Of a stretch of DNA of 64,000 nucleotides, positions 34,752-46,465 are shown piece by piece. Under the pieces are notes generated by a model. It saw only the letters and a program-made list of their open reading frames with translations, was not told the DNA's origin and ran no database searches. Made by a program: the position numbers and the translations under genes. The number at the start of each line of letters is the position of its first letter. Position 1 is the stretch's first letter. Location of the stretch: NCBI RefSeq assembly GCF_032854445.1, contig NC_088295.1, forward strand, positions 40,907,385-40,971,384. The letters are read 5' to 3'. Source of the DNA: Liolophura sinensis. Its lineage: Eukaryota; Mollusca; Polyplacophora; Chitonida; Chitonidae.

Positions 34752-36997
34752 TCAGCCAGAACACCCTCTACACCCACAATTTACACACTCCACAATTTTT
34801 CCCTGCAAAGAAAAAGCGTTAAAGCTACACCATGAATTCAATCTTTCAATCATTATTTGTGAGGAAAATAGCTGATCACTTCCCTCCTAATTCAATATAT
34901 GCAAATACAGAACAACCTAGAGAACCGTATGCAGGACTAAATTAAAACTTTGGGTTTACAAGACAAATTTCCTTTTTTCTATTTATATAAATGGTGTTTA
35001 AATACTCAAGAACATAAAAAAACGTCACTTTAATGTATAGATGGTTTCCTCCCATCGTAATTCTGGCCGCCACTGTATGAGTAAAATATCCTTTAGTACG
35101 CCATAAGACCCCAATCAAATAAATGAAATATACTTTAGACAAAGGGAACGCGCATGTGTATAACATATTATTACATCCAAAGATTTAGAGTTTTTGTGTC
35201 TTCTGACATCACTTCGTGCTTCATCACCATGACGCCGGCGCCATTTTTCAAGGCGTAAGCACAAAATTTGCTAGTAGTGGCAATGTAAAGTTAACGCAGA
35301 GAGCGGCACATGTGCTGTAAGGACTATGCTATGCGGTTGATCCAGCCAGGGCCTGTTTCTACTCAAACACTGAAGTTTAAACGTTAGCAAATTGCTGAGA
35401 CAGGTTAAATTGGTAAAACCTAGGTGATTGCTTCAGTCATTCTGTACAGGTACCTGGAAGATATGTAGTTGACACAAGGCCAAACACAGCTTTGTCAAAA
35501 GCTTTTGAATAGAACTGTTGGGGGATTACATGTACTTCACATGTATAAAGGTCCAATCAGACGAATATGTAAATACACATGTTCCTTGTCCAAACTTATT
35601 ATTTTGTTAAAAACAACACACCTCTTCTAGTTTGCTCTTGGGTACTCTACATACACAGTTTGTGGCAAAGTTTGTATCTCTGGTCTGTATACATCGCAAA
35701 CAACACAGATTCTCATAGCCAGGCTTTTTCCACTTTGCAATGAGGTTTTTGTCTGCAATTCCTTCCTTCAGGCAGTATTCATACAATTCTGCAAAAGGTA
35801 AAGTTCATCAACTTTCAAATGCCTTTAACAAATTAACAGGTATATAGTAAGACTTCTCTAATAACACGGATTGCATCTGGTGACAACTACATTATTTCCA
35901 AAGTAATCATCCTGAAATATCATGAAAGGATCATTAATGAATCAAAAATGTTGAAAAAACAAAATAACAAGTTTTCTTTTTCGACAAAAACTTACCTGTG
36001 TGTAAAACTGTACTTTCAAAAGCAAATAATGGCCTTAAAACCATACTTTTGGTACCAACACTTGAGTTTTTTCTTCCCAGAAATTAATCAAACCTCACAA
36101 AAAAATTGTCACCATATAAGACTGAAGAATCAATCAGAATCCAGCAAAATGTCTGACTTGAAAAATGCTAAATTTTAGGCAAAATACATCATCTATATTG
36201 TCTTAAATACATGTAGTTAAAGTTTTTCCCCATAAACTTTGAAGAAAGACTCTGCAAAAAACAAAAATAAACATTAAATATTGTAAAATATTATGAATTT
36301 GTCTGTGTAGGTAACACAACGCACAGATAAAAAGGTAACCAATATTAACAAGGAAGACTGATAAATTTTCACACCTCTACTAATAGCCTTTCTGCGATAA
36401 AACAGATCAAAGATGTATCTGGATTTTTGATGATGAATGCGAAAAATTGGCCACAATCCTTCCACTTTTCTCTTTCCTTCATGTGGATCTGTTTCAGCTG
36501 TAAAAGAAAAAAAAAATTTATTGATTATTAAACAAAGATCCTCGAAATTGAACAGCTAAGACCACTTTATAAAGTTGTTCCAGGAATCACAAAACTCAGA
36601 TATAAAATGATAAAGTTAAGCTCTTCTTTTGGTACCACTATCTGTTAGTTACTGATTTAGCGAGCTGTTAGACCACTATTATTGTGGAAAACGCCATGTT
36701 AATACACTGATAAGTTTATGCAAAATCATAAGGTCAAGCAGCATCTTGCATTATTAAATCTTCAATGTTTCCCATGTCAACATATCTCAGCACATAAATG
36801 AAAGGCAACTTTTGTATTATTAGTCGATTATTAACTGTTGTTGTTGTACTACAAAACAAGTAAAGCGCGATATCAGTTATCAGCAGATTGTTTACGATCT
36901 CACCTTCTCTCATTTTCTGATCAAGTTCATCTATTGTCGGTTCTATTAATTCCCATCCATCTGGAGGAGGTTTCCTACTTCTTTTTACTTTAGGCAT
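34752..36997 (-). CDS. BUD31: BUD31 (G10) spliceosome-associated protein, complete, 4 exons
   Basis: Core component of activated spliceosomes, located in the nucleus near U6/U2 and Prp8. Exons (minus strand): 36997-36904, 36497-36375, 35788-35622, 34802-34752; 435 nt, 144 aa, exactly the usual length of animal BUD31. Starts [20 protein letters not shown], then [21 protein letters not shown] across the first junction, then [20 protein letters not shown]. The cysteine-rich C-terminal half contains [20 protein letters not shown] and ends [12 protein letters not shown]; these conserved cysteines form zinc clusters. All three introns are GT-AG and in phase. It is head-to-head with PDAP1, 420 bp between start codons. 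Confidence 0.98.
35037..35128 (+). mobile_element. SINE family 1 fragment (3' end only)
   Basis: It contains 'ggtttcctcccatcgtaatt', 'ctggccgccactgtatgagt', 'aaatatcctttagtacgcc' and the tail 'caatcaaataaatgaaata'. Only the 3' core and tail survive. It lies in the last BUD31 intron. Confidence 0.8.
36005..36190 (+). repeat. Dispersed repeat, copy 2 of pair (R3)
   Basis: Partner of 10070-10255 (LLGL intron). The shared skeleton is 'aaaagcaaata.tggcctta', 'aaattaatcaaac', then 'aatcagaat.cagcaaaatgtc' and 'gaaaaatgc'. It is in a BUD31 intron, with no ends or coding capacity seen. Confidence 0.6.
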
Positions 36998-37417
36998 GTT
37001 TCCTGTTCACGAGTGGCGATAAAAACAACAAACTTCACTTGCCAAGGGAGATAATCAAAAGACGTAATTGAAGTGTAGTTAAAAAGTAAGACCAGTAAAA
37101 AGGAACTAAGGCAATGATAATACTGTATTATATATTTTTGTTCTCTTTGAGACTAATAGTGAAATGACAATATAATTTTATGATAGACCAATGTCCAAGC
37201 CAATATGAAATGATAACAATCCGTGTACTGTGCATTTTAACTGTAGGAAACTTGAATCTTTTTCCGCTTTTAGTCAGTGTGATATATTCATATCAAAGTG
37301 ATTCATACACTTCCGGTTTTGGTTGATGCAAGAAAGAAGGAAAACCTGTGATAAAATTATAAACTCACTTAATTGTTTATTCCGTCTTCTCTTTCGTGAA
37401 GTTCACACAGCTGTCAC
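36998..37417. promoter_or_regulatory. Shared divergent promoter region of BUD31 and PDAP1
   Basis: 420 bp separates the two start codons, and the genes point away from each other. No TATA box is evident. 'acttccggttttgg' at 37310-37323 fits an ETS-type site, common in divergent housekeeping promoters. The leader 'gctgtcaccatg' gives PDAP1 a good start context. Transcription starts cannot be read from sequence. Confidence 0.55.
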
Positions 37418-40400
37418 CATGCCGAGAGGTAAGATTCTTTTTGAGGTATGCTAATGCTTCATTTAAAATTTACTGCTAGGGAAAATTAGCTGGAAGATTA
37501 TAATATTAGCCTATTGAGAAGCAGCGCCATCGAGAAGGTGTTTTGATTGTGGTCGCACATTTTCTTCCCTCTTGAGCGTCTTTAATACAGTCGTTTCTTT
37601 TCCTTTTACTGAGAATAATATAATTATTAAGAATAGCTATACATTCAAGTTTTAAAGGATTCACACAAAAACCATACTGTGTCGAATTGTTATTGTAAAA
37701 CCTGATCAACGAGAAACCCATATGTTTGACAAAGAAAAACAATGACTGTTCATTAAAACCAAAAGAGATGACAAGGAGATGACTGACAGTCGGATCTTTG
37801 AACCAGGTCTAGATTTGTGAACATAAAATTTAAAACATGTAAGCAAACGTTTGTTGTTATTAACTTAGTTAACATTTTCAATTTCAAATCACTCCTAACA
37901 ATAGGTTTTCAAATATTAATTATTCCCAGTATTTTATCAAAGTGCCTTGGACATAGTATGAACTTGGTGGATTCATGACAGGATAAGAATAATTGGTTTA
38001 AGCTAGTTGGCATAAACATACATTCTGACAATTCTGGAAGGTAGTAGGAAACAAGGTAATGGTATGCATCCAACCTCCAACAACAATTCAAGGCCTGCCT
38101 CGTCAGATGGCCTTATAAAAATACATGTATCACTTAACTGAAATTGATATTTAACTGAAACTGGCAATCAACAGTATAATATGTTTAAAATTTGTCATAA
38201 ACACAGGGGGCGGACGAGGTAAAAAGAACTACAAAGGCCAGAGGCGTCATTTTACAGATGAAGATGAGCTAGCCAGGCAAATGAAAGAGGAGGAAAAAAA
38301 GAGAGAATGGAGGGTATGAAGGCAGTGACTTTCAATATTACGTTTCTTTTTTTCTTTTTTTTTTTTCTTGTATTCTGTGGAGATTGTCTGTAATACAGTT
38401 AATACATGTATCTTCTTTAAAAAAAAATGGTCACCAAGAGAGTAAATTATTAAGTGGTTAAAACCATAGTCTATAGTGTGCCTACAGTCCTGTAGATCAA
38501 ATTGAGGTGTTGCCCTATCCTTTGCCCTATCCTTTGCCCGATCCTTTGCCCGATCCTTAAGGCGTTTGCCACATGGTTGTGACAGTGGTATTGTGCCAAT
38601 GGACCAGTCATTGCATTAATTAAGAATTGGAAACCTAAATATTTAAGGTGCAAGAAGTTTTTGATCTGAAGCTGAAATTACATAGTGATGATTTGTTGTG
38701 TTACATAGTTTTATTATTTTGTATTCATGTATGTAATATGTACCTTGTTTTAACTGGACTATTGAATCAGTGTGTACATATCTAAACAGCCTATAATTTG
38801 CTAAAACGTCACTGACTTGTTTTAATTGGATTATTGAATGTCATGACATCATAGTGGATTTGCAATATGGTTCATTCATCTGGGAAAGTGAGATGCCAAG
38901 TGACATTCACATTTAAATATAACGCTTGATTCCAGTACAATACAGTTGGGATACAGATACATTGTGCTTGGCTTTTGCCATACTTGAAAACTAAACTTCT
39001 TTGTTTGATCAGAAGAAGCAAGGCTTAAGTGATGAAGAAGCTGGAGCGTCAAAAGGTGCTGATGGATCAGGTTCTGGATCAGACTCAGATTCTGAGTCAA
39101 GTAGTGATGAAGATGTAAGTTGTGATCAAATGTCATTTTCCCCAAAATGTTTATGGATGTATTTTATTGAGTGACAAGTCAGTACTTCATGTGTTAAAAT
39201 TACGATACAGCAGACTCTCTACAGATCTCAGTATATGAATTGCAAGAAATAGGTTATTGTTTTGAAAAATATATATTTCTTTAACTTCATCAAATATCAA
39301 TCTGAGATGAAAATTAAGTGTTGAAACTAAAGATATTTCCTCAAATGTATGTATACTGCCAAAAGCACATGTACTATTATATGCATGACAAGACTTCGAA
39401 AAGGATATTTATTGGTCATTTTTTTAATAGATACTTGAATTAATAATCTTGTTATAGTAATTATTGCACAGAATTGATCACTTTTCCTAAGGTGTAAATA
39501 AATGTGATATTAATATTAACATTCATAAAATTCTGTTGTTTTCCAAAAGAGTAAACCAAAGGGAGTGTCGCATCTTATAGCGATAGAAAATCCTAACAGG
39601 ATTAAGAAACAGGCAAAAAAAGTCACAGAGTTAGATACAGGGGATGCAGGGGCCAAACCATCATTGTCCAGAAGAGAGAGGTGAGTCCTGTAGACTGTTG
39701 GTTGGGCAGGTTGGTTGGGTGGGGTTGAATGGGTTGAAGGTTGGAATGGTTTAAGGGTATACAAGACTGTACGATTAAGGAGGAATCACAAGTTCTGCAA
39801 AATTCTGCCAAGCTGTAGGTCATCTGGCAGATTTTGCTGTTATAGGGGAGTATCAGGCTGTGGAAAAATTTTCCAATAGTAACCAACACTATGACACCAC
39901 ACAAACACATGCTGTATTTCACCTGAAGTTTAGCATTTTTCAAGTGACACATTGTGCTTGATCCTGAGTGATCCATCCACCTTAGAGGACCACACTTAAG
40001 TATATTATATGAAGCCTGATTAATTTCTAATCAGCCAAAAATTCAGTGTTTTCATCATTTTAAGGCCTCTCTGTATGCTTTTGAAAGTCCATTTTTCTTT
40101 AGAAAACTGAATGTGTAATACAGTATATCTGATGCTCAACTTAGTTTTGGGGATACACAGCTCTCTTCAAATCGGCAGCTCCAACAGCAACACCAATGTA
40201 TTTGCAACAATCCTTGGAATACTCTCTTCACAGTGCTATCAATATATACACACAGCAACAGCTCCAACCATGTGAAAAAACAAAAATACAAACTCTTTTG
40301 ATGCTGTGGTTCCAAAATGACAGCAAAGAAGATTCATAGTTTTACCTTATTAAGAAGGTCCCAGACAGCTTCTACTTAATTAGGGGATAAAAATTTCAAG

Positions 40401-42257
40401 AAAAAAGGGGGGAAAATAAAGTTCAGGAAAGGGCATCCCTACAGAGCTGCATGCAAGGCTGCTCTGATTAATCCTCTTTGCGAGTGAGATTTTTCATCTA
40501 TAATGAAGCTACCGGTGTGTTATATTATTTTTCTCCATATAACCCTTGGGATATCATGTCCTGTCAAAGCAGGTTTAAACCAAATGTACATGTATCTTGA
40601 AGTTTGTTTGAAATGTTAATGCACAGTGATACGTCTTGATTGTCAATAGACATGGTGTAAAGACAATTGTCAAAACACACCAGTACCATGCAGGCAATTT
40701 GCATTACCTGGACATGAATCTGACTGGGGCGCATTTCAAAATTTGAATTCAAACTTGTCACTCAGTTTCCAAAAATTTGACCAATAATAAAATCATGACT
40801 AAACTTACCTGTATATTGTTTCCTTCATCGGATGTCCAAGTGTTCAACTGTTTCATTTATATGAAATATCCCCTACTTTCTTTGAATAGTATATAATGTA
40901 GCTCTGTCATTGTCACGGGTCATTGATTTATTAATGAATGTGTTCGTGTTGACAGAGAGGAGTTAGAGAAGCAGCAGGCCAGGGTACGGTATCAGGAACT
41001 TCACCAGCAGGGCAAGACTGAGGAGGCTCAGGCAGATTTAGCCAGGTTAGCCATCATCAGGAAAAAGCGGGAAGATGCGGCAAAAAAGAGAGAAGAGGAA
41101 AAGAAAAGTAAGTACTGTTGTTTACATATAAATTTTTTTAAACACGTAGGTCTCTCACTAGACAGGGTCACATGCAGTCAATTTTTCTTACCATTAATGG
41201 GTGCCAAACTTAAAGGCCACAGGACAAAAAACCCAAATTAAGAGGAATTGTAAAATGTGTATATTTTAATTAATTTGATATTTAAATGGTGCAATTTGTT
41301 AATTTTTTTTTAACTTAATCAATATCCATATTACTCAGTTGTATATTTAGCCTAAATATTAGACATACCAGTAGTTGCACAATACCTCAGCTTTATCCCA
41401 GATTATGAGATTTTGAGATCAGCCAAATTAAAAAGCTGTATTTGACCCTGCAAAATTCTTTATGTACTGTCAGTGAATCATTGTTGAGATGTATGTACAG
41501 TATAATGCCATTGGAAGAGATCAGGGCAGACTGACAGCTGTCAGTATCTAGAACTAGCAGTTTGATGAGGGAAAATACGTGAACATAATGTTTCTGCTTT
41601 TAACTCGTTGGAAGTACATGTATAACAGGTGCTCAAGTCGTTACGAATCAATACAGGTTTGATTGACTGTGAAAGTGATATGTAGTCCTCTGTTTCACAT
41701 TCCTTTTTTATGCCAGCAAAGATTTACAGTATACATCATCTGGTGTATAGTCCAGAAAATTATCTACAAATACAGTATATGTACCTGCAAAAGATGTTAT
41801 CCATTTGTGCTTGATTTTAATAATTGATAAAATTTAAAACGGTGTATACAGGTCACCTACTGGAATTCTTCAACCTTTTCGTATGTTTGCAAGGTGTTTA
41901 TTGAAGCATATGCTGAAGGCATTATTCTGTGCTAACTGGTAAAATTTCACTTTTTGTGAAGCCCCGAAATTGACAAATGTGTATAAATTGCACTGAAAAT
42001 TGCTCTTTCATATATGCGAAAAGGTTGAGGATAGTATAAAATGGTAACATACCATCTAAAGGTAAAGGTCATAATTGGAATACTGTATCTGAAATAATTA
42101 AAAACACTAAAATAATAATATAACCTTGCCAGTGTTATTTTCTCACCATCCTGATGGAACATTACAGGTTTCTGCTATTGTTACTCCATTATGACTAGCT
42201 TTTATGTTTTGCTTCATTTCAGTAAAAGATGCAGCTGCTGCCAAAAGCAAGTCATGA
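37418..42257 (+). CDS. PDAP1: PDAP1 (28 kDa heat- and acid-stable phosphoprotein) homologue, complete, 6 exons
   Basis: Small, charged, mostly disordered phosphoprotein named for binding PDGF-A; its molecular role is poorly defined. Exons: 37418-37427, 38207-38313, 39013-39114, 39550-39680, 40956-41107, 42223-42257; 537 nt, 178 aa (human about 181). N-terminus [20 protein letters not shown]; an acidic serine tract [15 protein letters not shown] that suits casein kinase 2; then the conserved core [40 protein letters not shown] and [20 protein letters not shown]. It ends AAAAKSKS. The first coding exon is only 10 nt (ATG plus 7). All introns are GT-AG and in phase. The gene is divergent from BUD31, with which it is also paired in vertebrates. 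Confidence 0.96.
38511..38558. repeat. 12-bp tandem repeat, four copies
   Basis: Unit tgccctatcctt (later copies tgcccgatcctt) repeated four times, in the intron between PDAP1 exons 2 and 3. Confidence 0.95.
39915..40140 (+). repeat. Dispersed repeat, copy 2 of pair (R2)
   Basis: Matches 28990-29215: 'cacctgaagtttagcatttt', 'gtgatccatccacctta', 'cctgattaatttctaa', 'gtgttttcatcatttt' and 'acagtatatctg' lie in the same order. In the intron between PDAP1 exons 4 and 5. Confidence 0.6.
40640..40812 (+). repeat. Dispersed repeat, copy 1 of pair (R4)
   Basis: 'gacaattgtcaaaacacacc', 'ccatgcaggcaatttgcatt', 'gaatctgactggggcgcatt' and 'aatcatgactaaacttacc' have counterparts in the same order at 45590-45735. 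PDAP1 intron. Confidence 0.6.
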
Positions 42258-42921
42258 TAAGAGGTCATTTTATGTAAAATCTGTGTCTTATGGTCTGCTG
42301 CAAGCTGCCTGTCTGTTGGTCTGTTTATAGATGTTCAGATGTGTTTGATACAGTCAAGATCCCAATATGTTAAAGCAAGGAAGGCTTTGAGTATTTGTAA
42401 GGCAAAAGGCTCAAAGAATCAATGGCCAGCATCATGTCCCAGTCAGGCAGTCTCAGCCCTTAACAGTTCAGACTAAATCTTATAAAAATTGCTGAATATA
42501 TCTGTTAAATTTGAACTTCAAACATATATAGAATCATAGTGGCTTCATGGTGAATGCATGGCTGCACGCAGTATACGCATCTCTCACAGCTAGGCTGGTG
42601 TGACATCAAATCTGATGTAGCAATTGTGGAAACACTAGTCTAGAACCAATATGTTGCCAAGGTAGTTTGGTCAGCCATGATGTTGCTACTGATCTTTGAG
42701 AACAGTGCCTGATGTGATTACAGATGTTGGCATGTCAGTGTTAGGTATGATATCCTCTTTATAATGAGCATGTTAAAAGTGTTTCTGTTTTATGGTGAAG
42801 GTATTGTCATTTCGTTATTCTGAGTTTTATCTCGGAACCTCAGTCCATGTGCTGTTTGTTTTATACATGTAGCTCTTGAGCATTTATTGTTAGCTGACTA
42901 TACTGACTCACTTGAAAATGG

Positions 42922-42927
42922 AATAAA
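42922..42927 (+). terminator. Candidate poly(A) signal AATAAA for PDAP1
   Basis: A canonical hexamer 665 bp downstream of the PDAP1 stop. Another AATAAA lies at 44867-44872, so a longer 3' UTR is possible. Confidence 0.35.
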
Positions 42928-45051
42928 CCTGTTCGATTTAACAATACATAATCTGGTGGCTGCATTCTGCCTTGAAATCTTTGGAGATTGGCAGACTTAT
43001 CTGTGTATGAAACTTGATCTGTTGGTTGGGGTTAAAACTTCAAATGATGCACACCTCCGGAACATCGAACCATAGTTTGCCCATTTAAATTAATTCCCGC
43101 AAAATTGTCACCTGGAGGTAATGTCCTGGTTTATTATCTTTGTGCAAATTTCTAGCTAAATACATTTCAGTGTTGTGAGAACAGTTCGTAAAGCTGTCAT
43201 TGCAAATGGCAAGAAGAAAATGCTATTTGCAGTGTACTGCTGTGTGATTTTACATGGTTGTGGGAGAGGACCCTTCATGCTATGATCAACAATTATAAAA
43301 TCTAAACATTAAAGAGTTTAATAACTGGGAAGCATTATCTATTTTCGAATTAATAAATATCAGCTGGAATTGTTACCATTAATCAGTTAAGGGTCTCCCC
43401 ATGAAATTTGTTTTAATCTGCTTGGAAGACTTTTTATGGACGCAAAGAGCAGTATTGCTGTTTTCTAACAGCCAGTCTGATTGGTGACAAATTGTTCAAA
43501 AGGTGTCAATCCTCTCAGGTTATTGTGGTTAAAAATCAAATTATGACTGAATTCTGCATGAGTATATTAACATGGGTCTAGGCATTGTATTTTACTGCAA
43601 ATGAGATATTTCCTGAAATGGTATTTAAAAGCTAAGAAACAATCATATAAAGAATCAGGGTTAGTACTGTATAATATATTCGAGGCAACTTAATGACAGT
43701 TTGTTCTGTTCTTGGATCTGCAAACTAGACAGAAAATCAGATGTTAGATCAGTTGAATCAGATGGTTTAATAGTACCATTTTCTATCCTGAGATTAAAAT
43801 TTAATGTAGACTTATTATCCAGACTACTGCATTGTTTGTTTTGTTTCTCCTGCACCAGTCTTACACAAAACACATCTCTACAACCCCAGTGAAATGAATT
43901 GTACGGTTTGTAAGGAAGAACTTGTGGTTAATATAGTCGTTCACATGTAACAACCTCATCATCGTTTTATGAAACTTCATGAGCTCCCATGTGTGCACCC
44001 TTGTTTTCATGAGCAGCTTTTGAACAATTCCAACATTTTCTCCTGTGGTTGGCTACTCTCTTTGTCTGAAATAAGTAGGTCCTGTTGATACTGGAATGCA
44101 CTCTTTTATTCGTTTCTGAAATTTTTCGGTTTTATATTCGTTTTGCCCACAAATAGGTAGCGCAACAGCAGAGAATGGTGTTTTTACACAACTTAAAGCC
44201 GACTTGTTTAGACTGGAAGTGATTCAAAGATTTCAGTGGGATAAAGGAGAAGTTCAGTATTTCACAGCACATTAATCGGTGTATAAAGTGTTCTTTTCGC
44301 CTAGAACTGCATAACTTTGAGATATTAGGAGTGTATTAGTGTTTTTCTCACATGGAATGTTTGTGTCCTTATCAAGTAACAAGGAACCTTTTTCAATGCA
44401 CGGCATTGACCACTGTTCTCATGCAACACACGTCCTGTGTCACCAGTTTGTCTATAAATCGTCATCACAAAAAGCAGAAGTGAACGATACATTAAACAGT
44501 TTTGGGCCGAATTACTTCTGGTGGTAAAGGTTCCCCAATAGCCTCAAAGGCTTTCTTCTAAGGCACTTTTAGATTTGTTTTTGAAAATTATTCTGCTCCA
44601 ATGATAAATGTTTCACACTGGAATACAAGAAACACTTATATCTGACCGATTTCAACATCCACCAAGTGAACAATGTAACTTAAAGAGGAATAACAATCAG
44701 AAGTTTTCAGGTTGCTTTTGTTCATGAAGGAACTGTTGCATCAGTTGTGGCAAGAGACTTACAGAAAAACATATATTACTTGAGTGACCAAAAATTCTGA
44801 TATTTAAAAAAAAAAAAAAAGTCAAATGTGATTGACAAGCTTTATAACTCAACACTAAGCTCATGAAATAAACGATTGTTGTATTTATCCACTGTGTTGC
44901 TTTGTTTTTAAATCTACATTTTTATATTTTCATTTGTTTAATTTTTAGCCACACATTTACTTCAAAATTTTTATTATCAGACATGATTTGTTGATAATAT
45001 AACATCCTATTGAAGTAAGTAGGGTTATTTTCCAGTTCATGCTACTTTTTG

Positions 45052-45272
45052 TATTTATTTATTTGATTGGTGTTTTATGCTGTACTAGCCAGCATTATGG
45101 TGGGAGGAAACCGGGCAGAGCCCGGGGGAAACCCACGACCATCCACAGGTTGCTGACAGACCTTCCCACGTACGGCCGGAGAGGAAGCCAGCATGAGCTG
45201 GACTTAAACTCACAGCGACCACATTGGTGAGAGACTCCTGGGTCATTACGCTGTGCTAGTGCGTTAACCAAC
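45052..45272 (-). mobile_element. SINE family 1 with 12-bp target-site duplication
   Basis: A nearly full-length copy in minus orientation: A-box region 'ggttaacgcactagcacagc', B-box region 'gagtttaagtccagctcatg', body and tail. Flanked by tgctactttttg at 45040-45051 and 45273-45284. The core lacks the 'caagaatatttcacttatac' segment. It lies immediately beside a second SINE. Confidence 0.92.
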
Positions 45273-45298
45273 TGCTACTTTTTGAAAACTTTGATTTT

Positions 45299-45525
45299 TT
45301 TTTTTTTTTTGAATGGTGTTTTACGCCGTACTCAAGAATATTTCACTTATACGACGGCGGCCAGCATTATGGTGGGCGGAAACCGGGCAGAGCCCGGGGG
45401 AAACCCACGACCATCCGCAGGTTGCTGGCAGACCTTCCCACATACGGCCGGAGAGAAAGCCAGCATGAGCTGGACTTGAACTCACAGCGACCGCATTGGT
45501 GAGAGACTCCTGGGTCAATACGAGA
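45299..45525 (-). mobile_element. SINE family 1, head-truncated, with 14-bp target-site duplication
   Basis: Complete 3' core and body with a T-tract tail, but the element stops at 'gagactcctgggtcaatacg', so the A box is missing. Flanked by aaaactttgatttt at 45285-45298 and 45526-45539. It inserted directly beside the duplication of the SINE at 45052-45272. Confidence 0.92.
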
Positions 45526-45589
45526 AAAACTTTGATTTTGTATAAATGTGGATGAATAGGAATACAGTTAGCCTGTTCCTGCCATGTCA

Positions 45590-45735
45590 TGATAATTGTT
45601 AAAACTTATCAATACTATGCAGGCATATTGCATGAGGTACATGCGAGTCTGGTTAGGGTGCATTTAAAAAATTACCAGTCAATTTCCATACAGTTGACTG
45701 ATTAAATCAAGACTAAAACTTCTCCCTATAAACCT
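45590..45735 (+). repeat. Dispersed repeat, copy 2 of pair (R4)
   Basis: 'gataattgttaaaacttatc', 'ctatgcaggcatattgcatg', 'gagtctggttagggtgcatt' and 'aaatcaagactaaaactt' parallel 40650-40812. Intergenic. Confidence 0.6.
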
Positions 45736-45792
45736 TTGTTTGACTGACCATACTGAAGAACTTTTCACATCACGACACTCAGATAAGTCTGT

Positions 45793-45965
45793 ATTTATTT
45801 ATTCATTTGATTGGTGTTTTACGCCATACTCAAAAATATTTCATTGCGGCCAGCATTATGGTGGGAGGAAACCGAGTAGAGCCTGGGGAAACCAGAGCAG
45901 AGCCTAGGTTATGTCTGCAAGATACCTGGATGCTTGGGGTGCCCACTGACGAACTTTCCCACATA
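45793..45965 (-). mobile_element. SINE family 1, 3' half joined to unrelated sequence
   Basis: Tail and core are typical ('gattggtgttttacgccata', 'ccagcattatggtgggagga'), but after 'gcctggggaaacc' the sequence departs from the family; only 'cgaactttcccacata' returns. The continuing sequence to about 46160 is not the SINE head. It may be a rearranged copy or a different element sharing the 3' core. Confidence 0.6.
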
Positions 45966-46459
45966 TGACACAAAATTCCATGCCGTATTGATAGAAGGCA
46001 AGGCGCCTTCAATGAACACCAGAATGTGCAAATGGCTCCACGTGTGCCACAGACTGCTTGTTACCATGAATCCATCAAAGTGAGAGCAGGGCAGTCTATT
46101 AATTCCTTGTAAAGACCTTCGTTTGAACACCTATGCTCATTGCTGGGAGGGGCTACATATCAATTTTGAGCACATCACCGGCAATGAAACGCAGGCATCC
46201 CATTCATTTTGGGATGGATGCTCTGCCTAGCAAGTTTGATGTCTTCAAACTCAATATTTTCTTATAACAAGGAAAATACAGGGCCTTTCATTTTCTAGAA
46301 ATTTGAACGAGTCAACAGATTTTCGTACATAAACTGTATGCAAATAGCACCAGACACTAAAGATCTAGGCAGAAAAGAATACCAATTTGCTTTTGTGACT
46401 CTAAAACTTTCAGATCACTTTTACAAACAAGTCTTCAAAAACACTGGGAATGAATGATG

Positions 46460-46465
46460 TTTATT
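46460..46465 (-). terminator. Candidate poly(A) signal for NPLOC4 (AATAAA on minus strand)
   Basis: TTTATT on the plus strand, about 735 bp beyond the NPLOC4 stop. Selected by position only. Confidence 0.3.

Noticed and set aside
45282-45590. Open frames on both strands around 45.3-45.6 kb and similar ones at 50.0-50.4, 52.4-52.6 and 31.8-32.0 kb
   Set aside because: All are translations of SINE family 1 (recurring HELDLNSQR or [14 protein letters not shown] strings).
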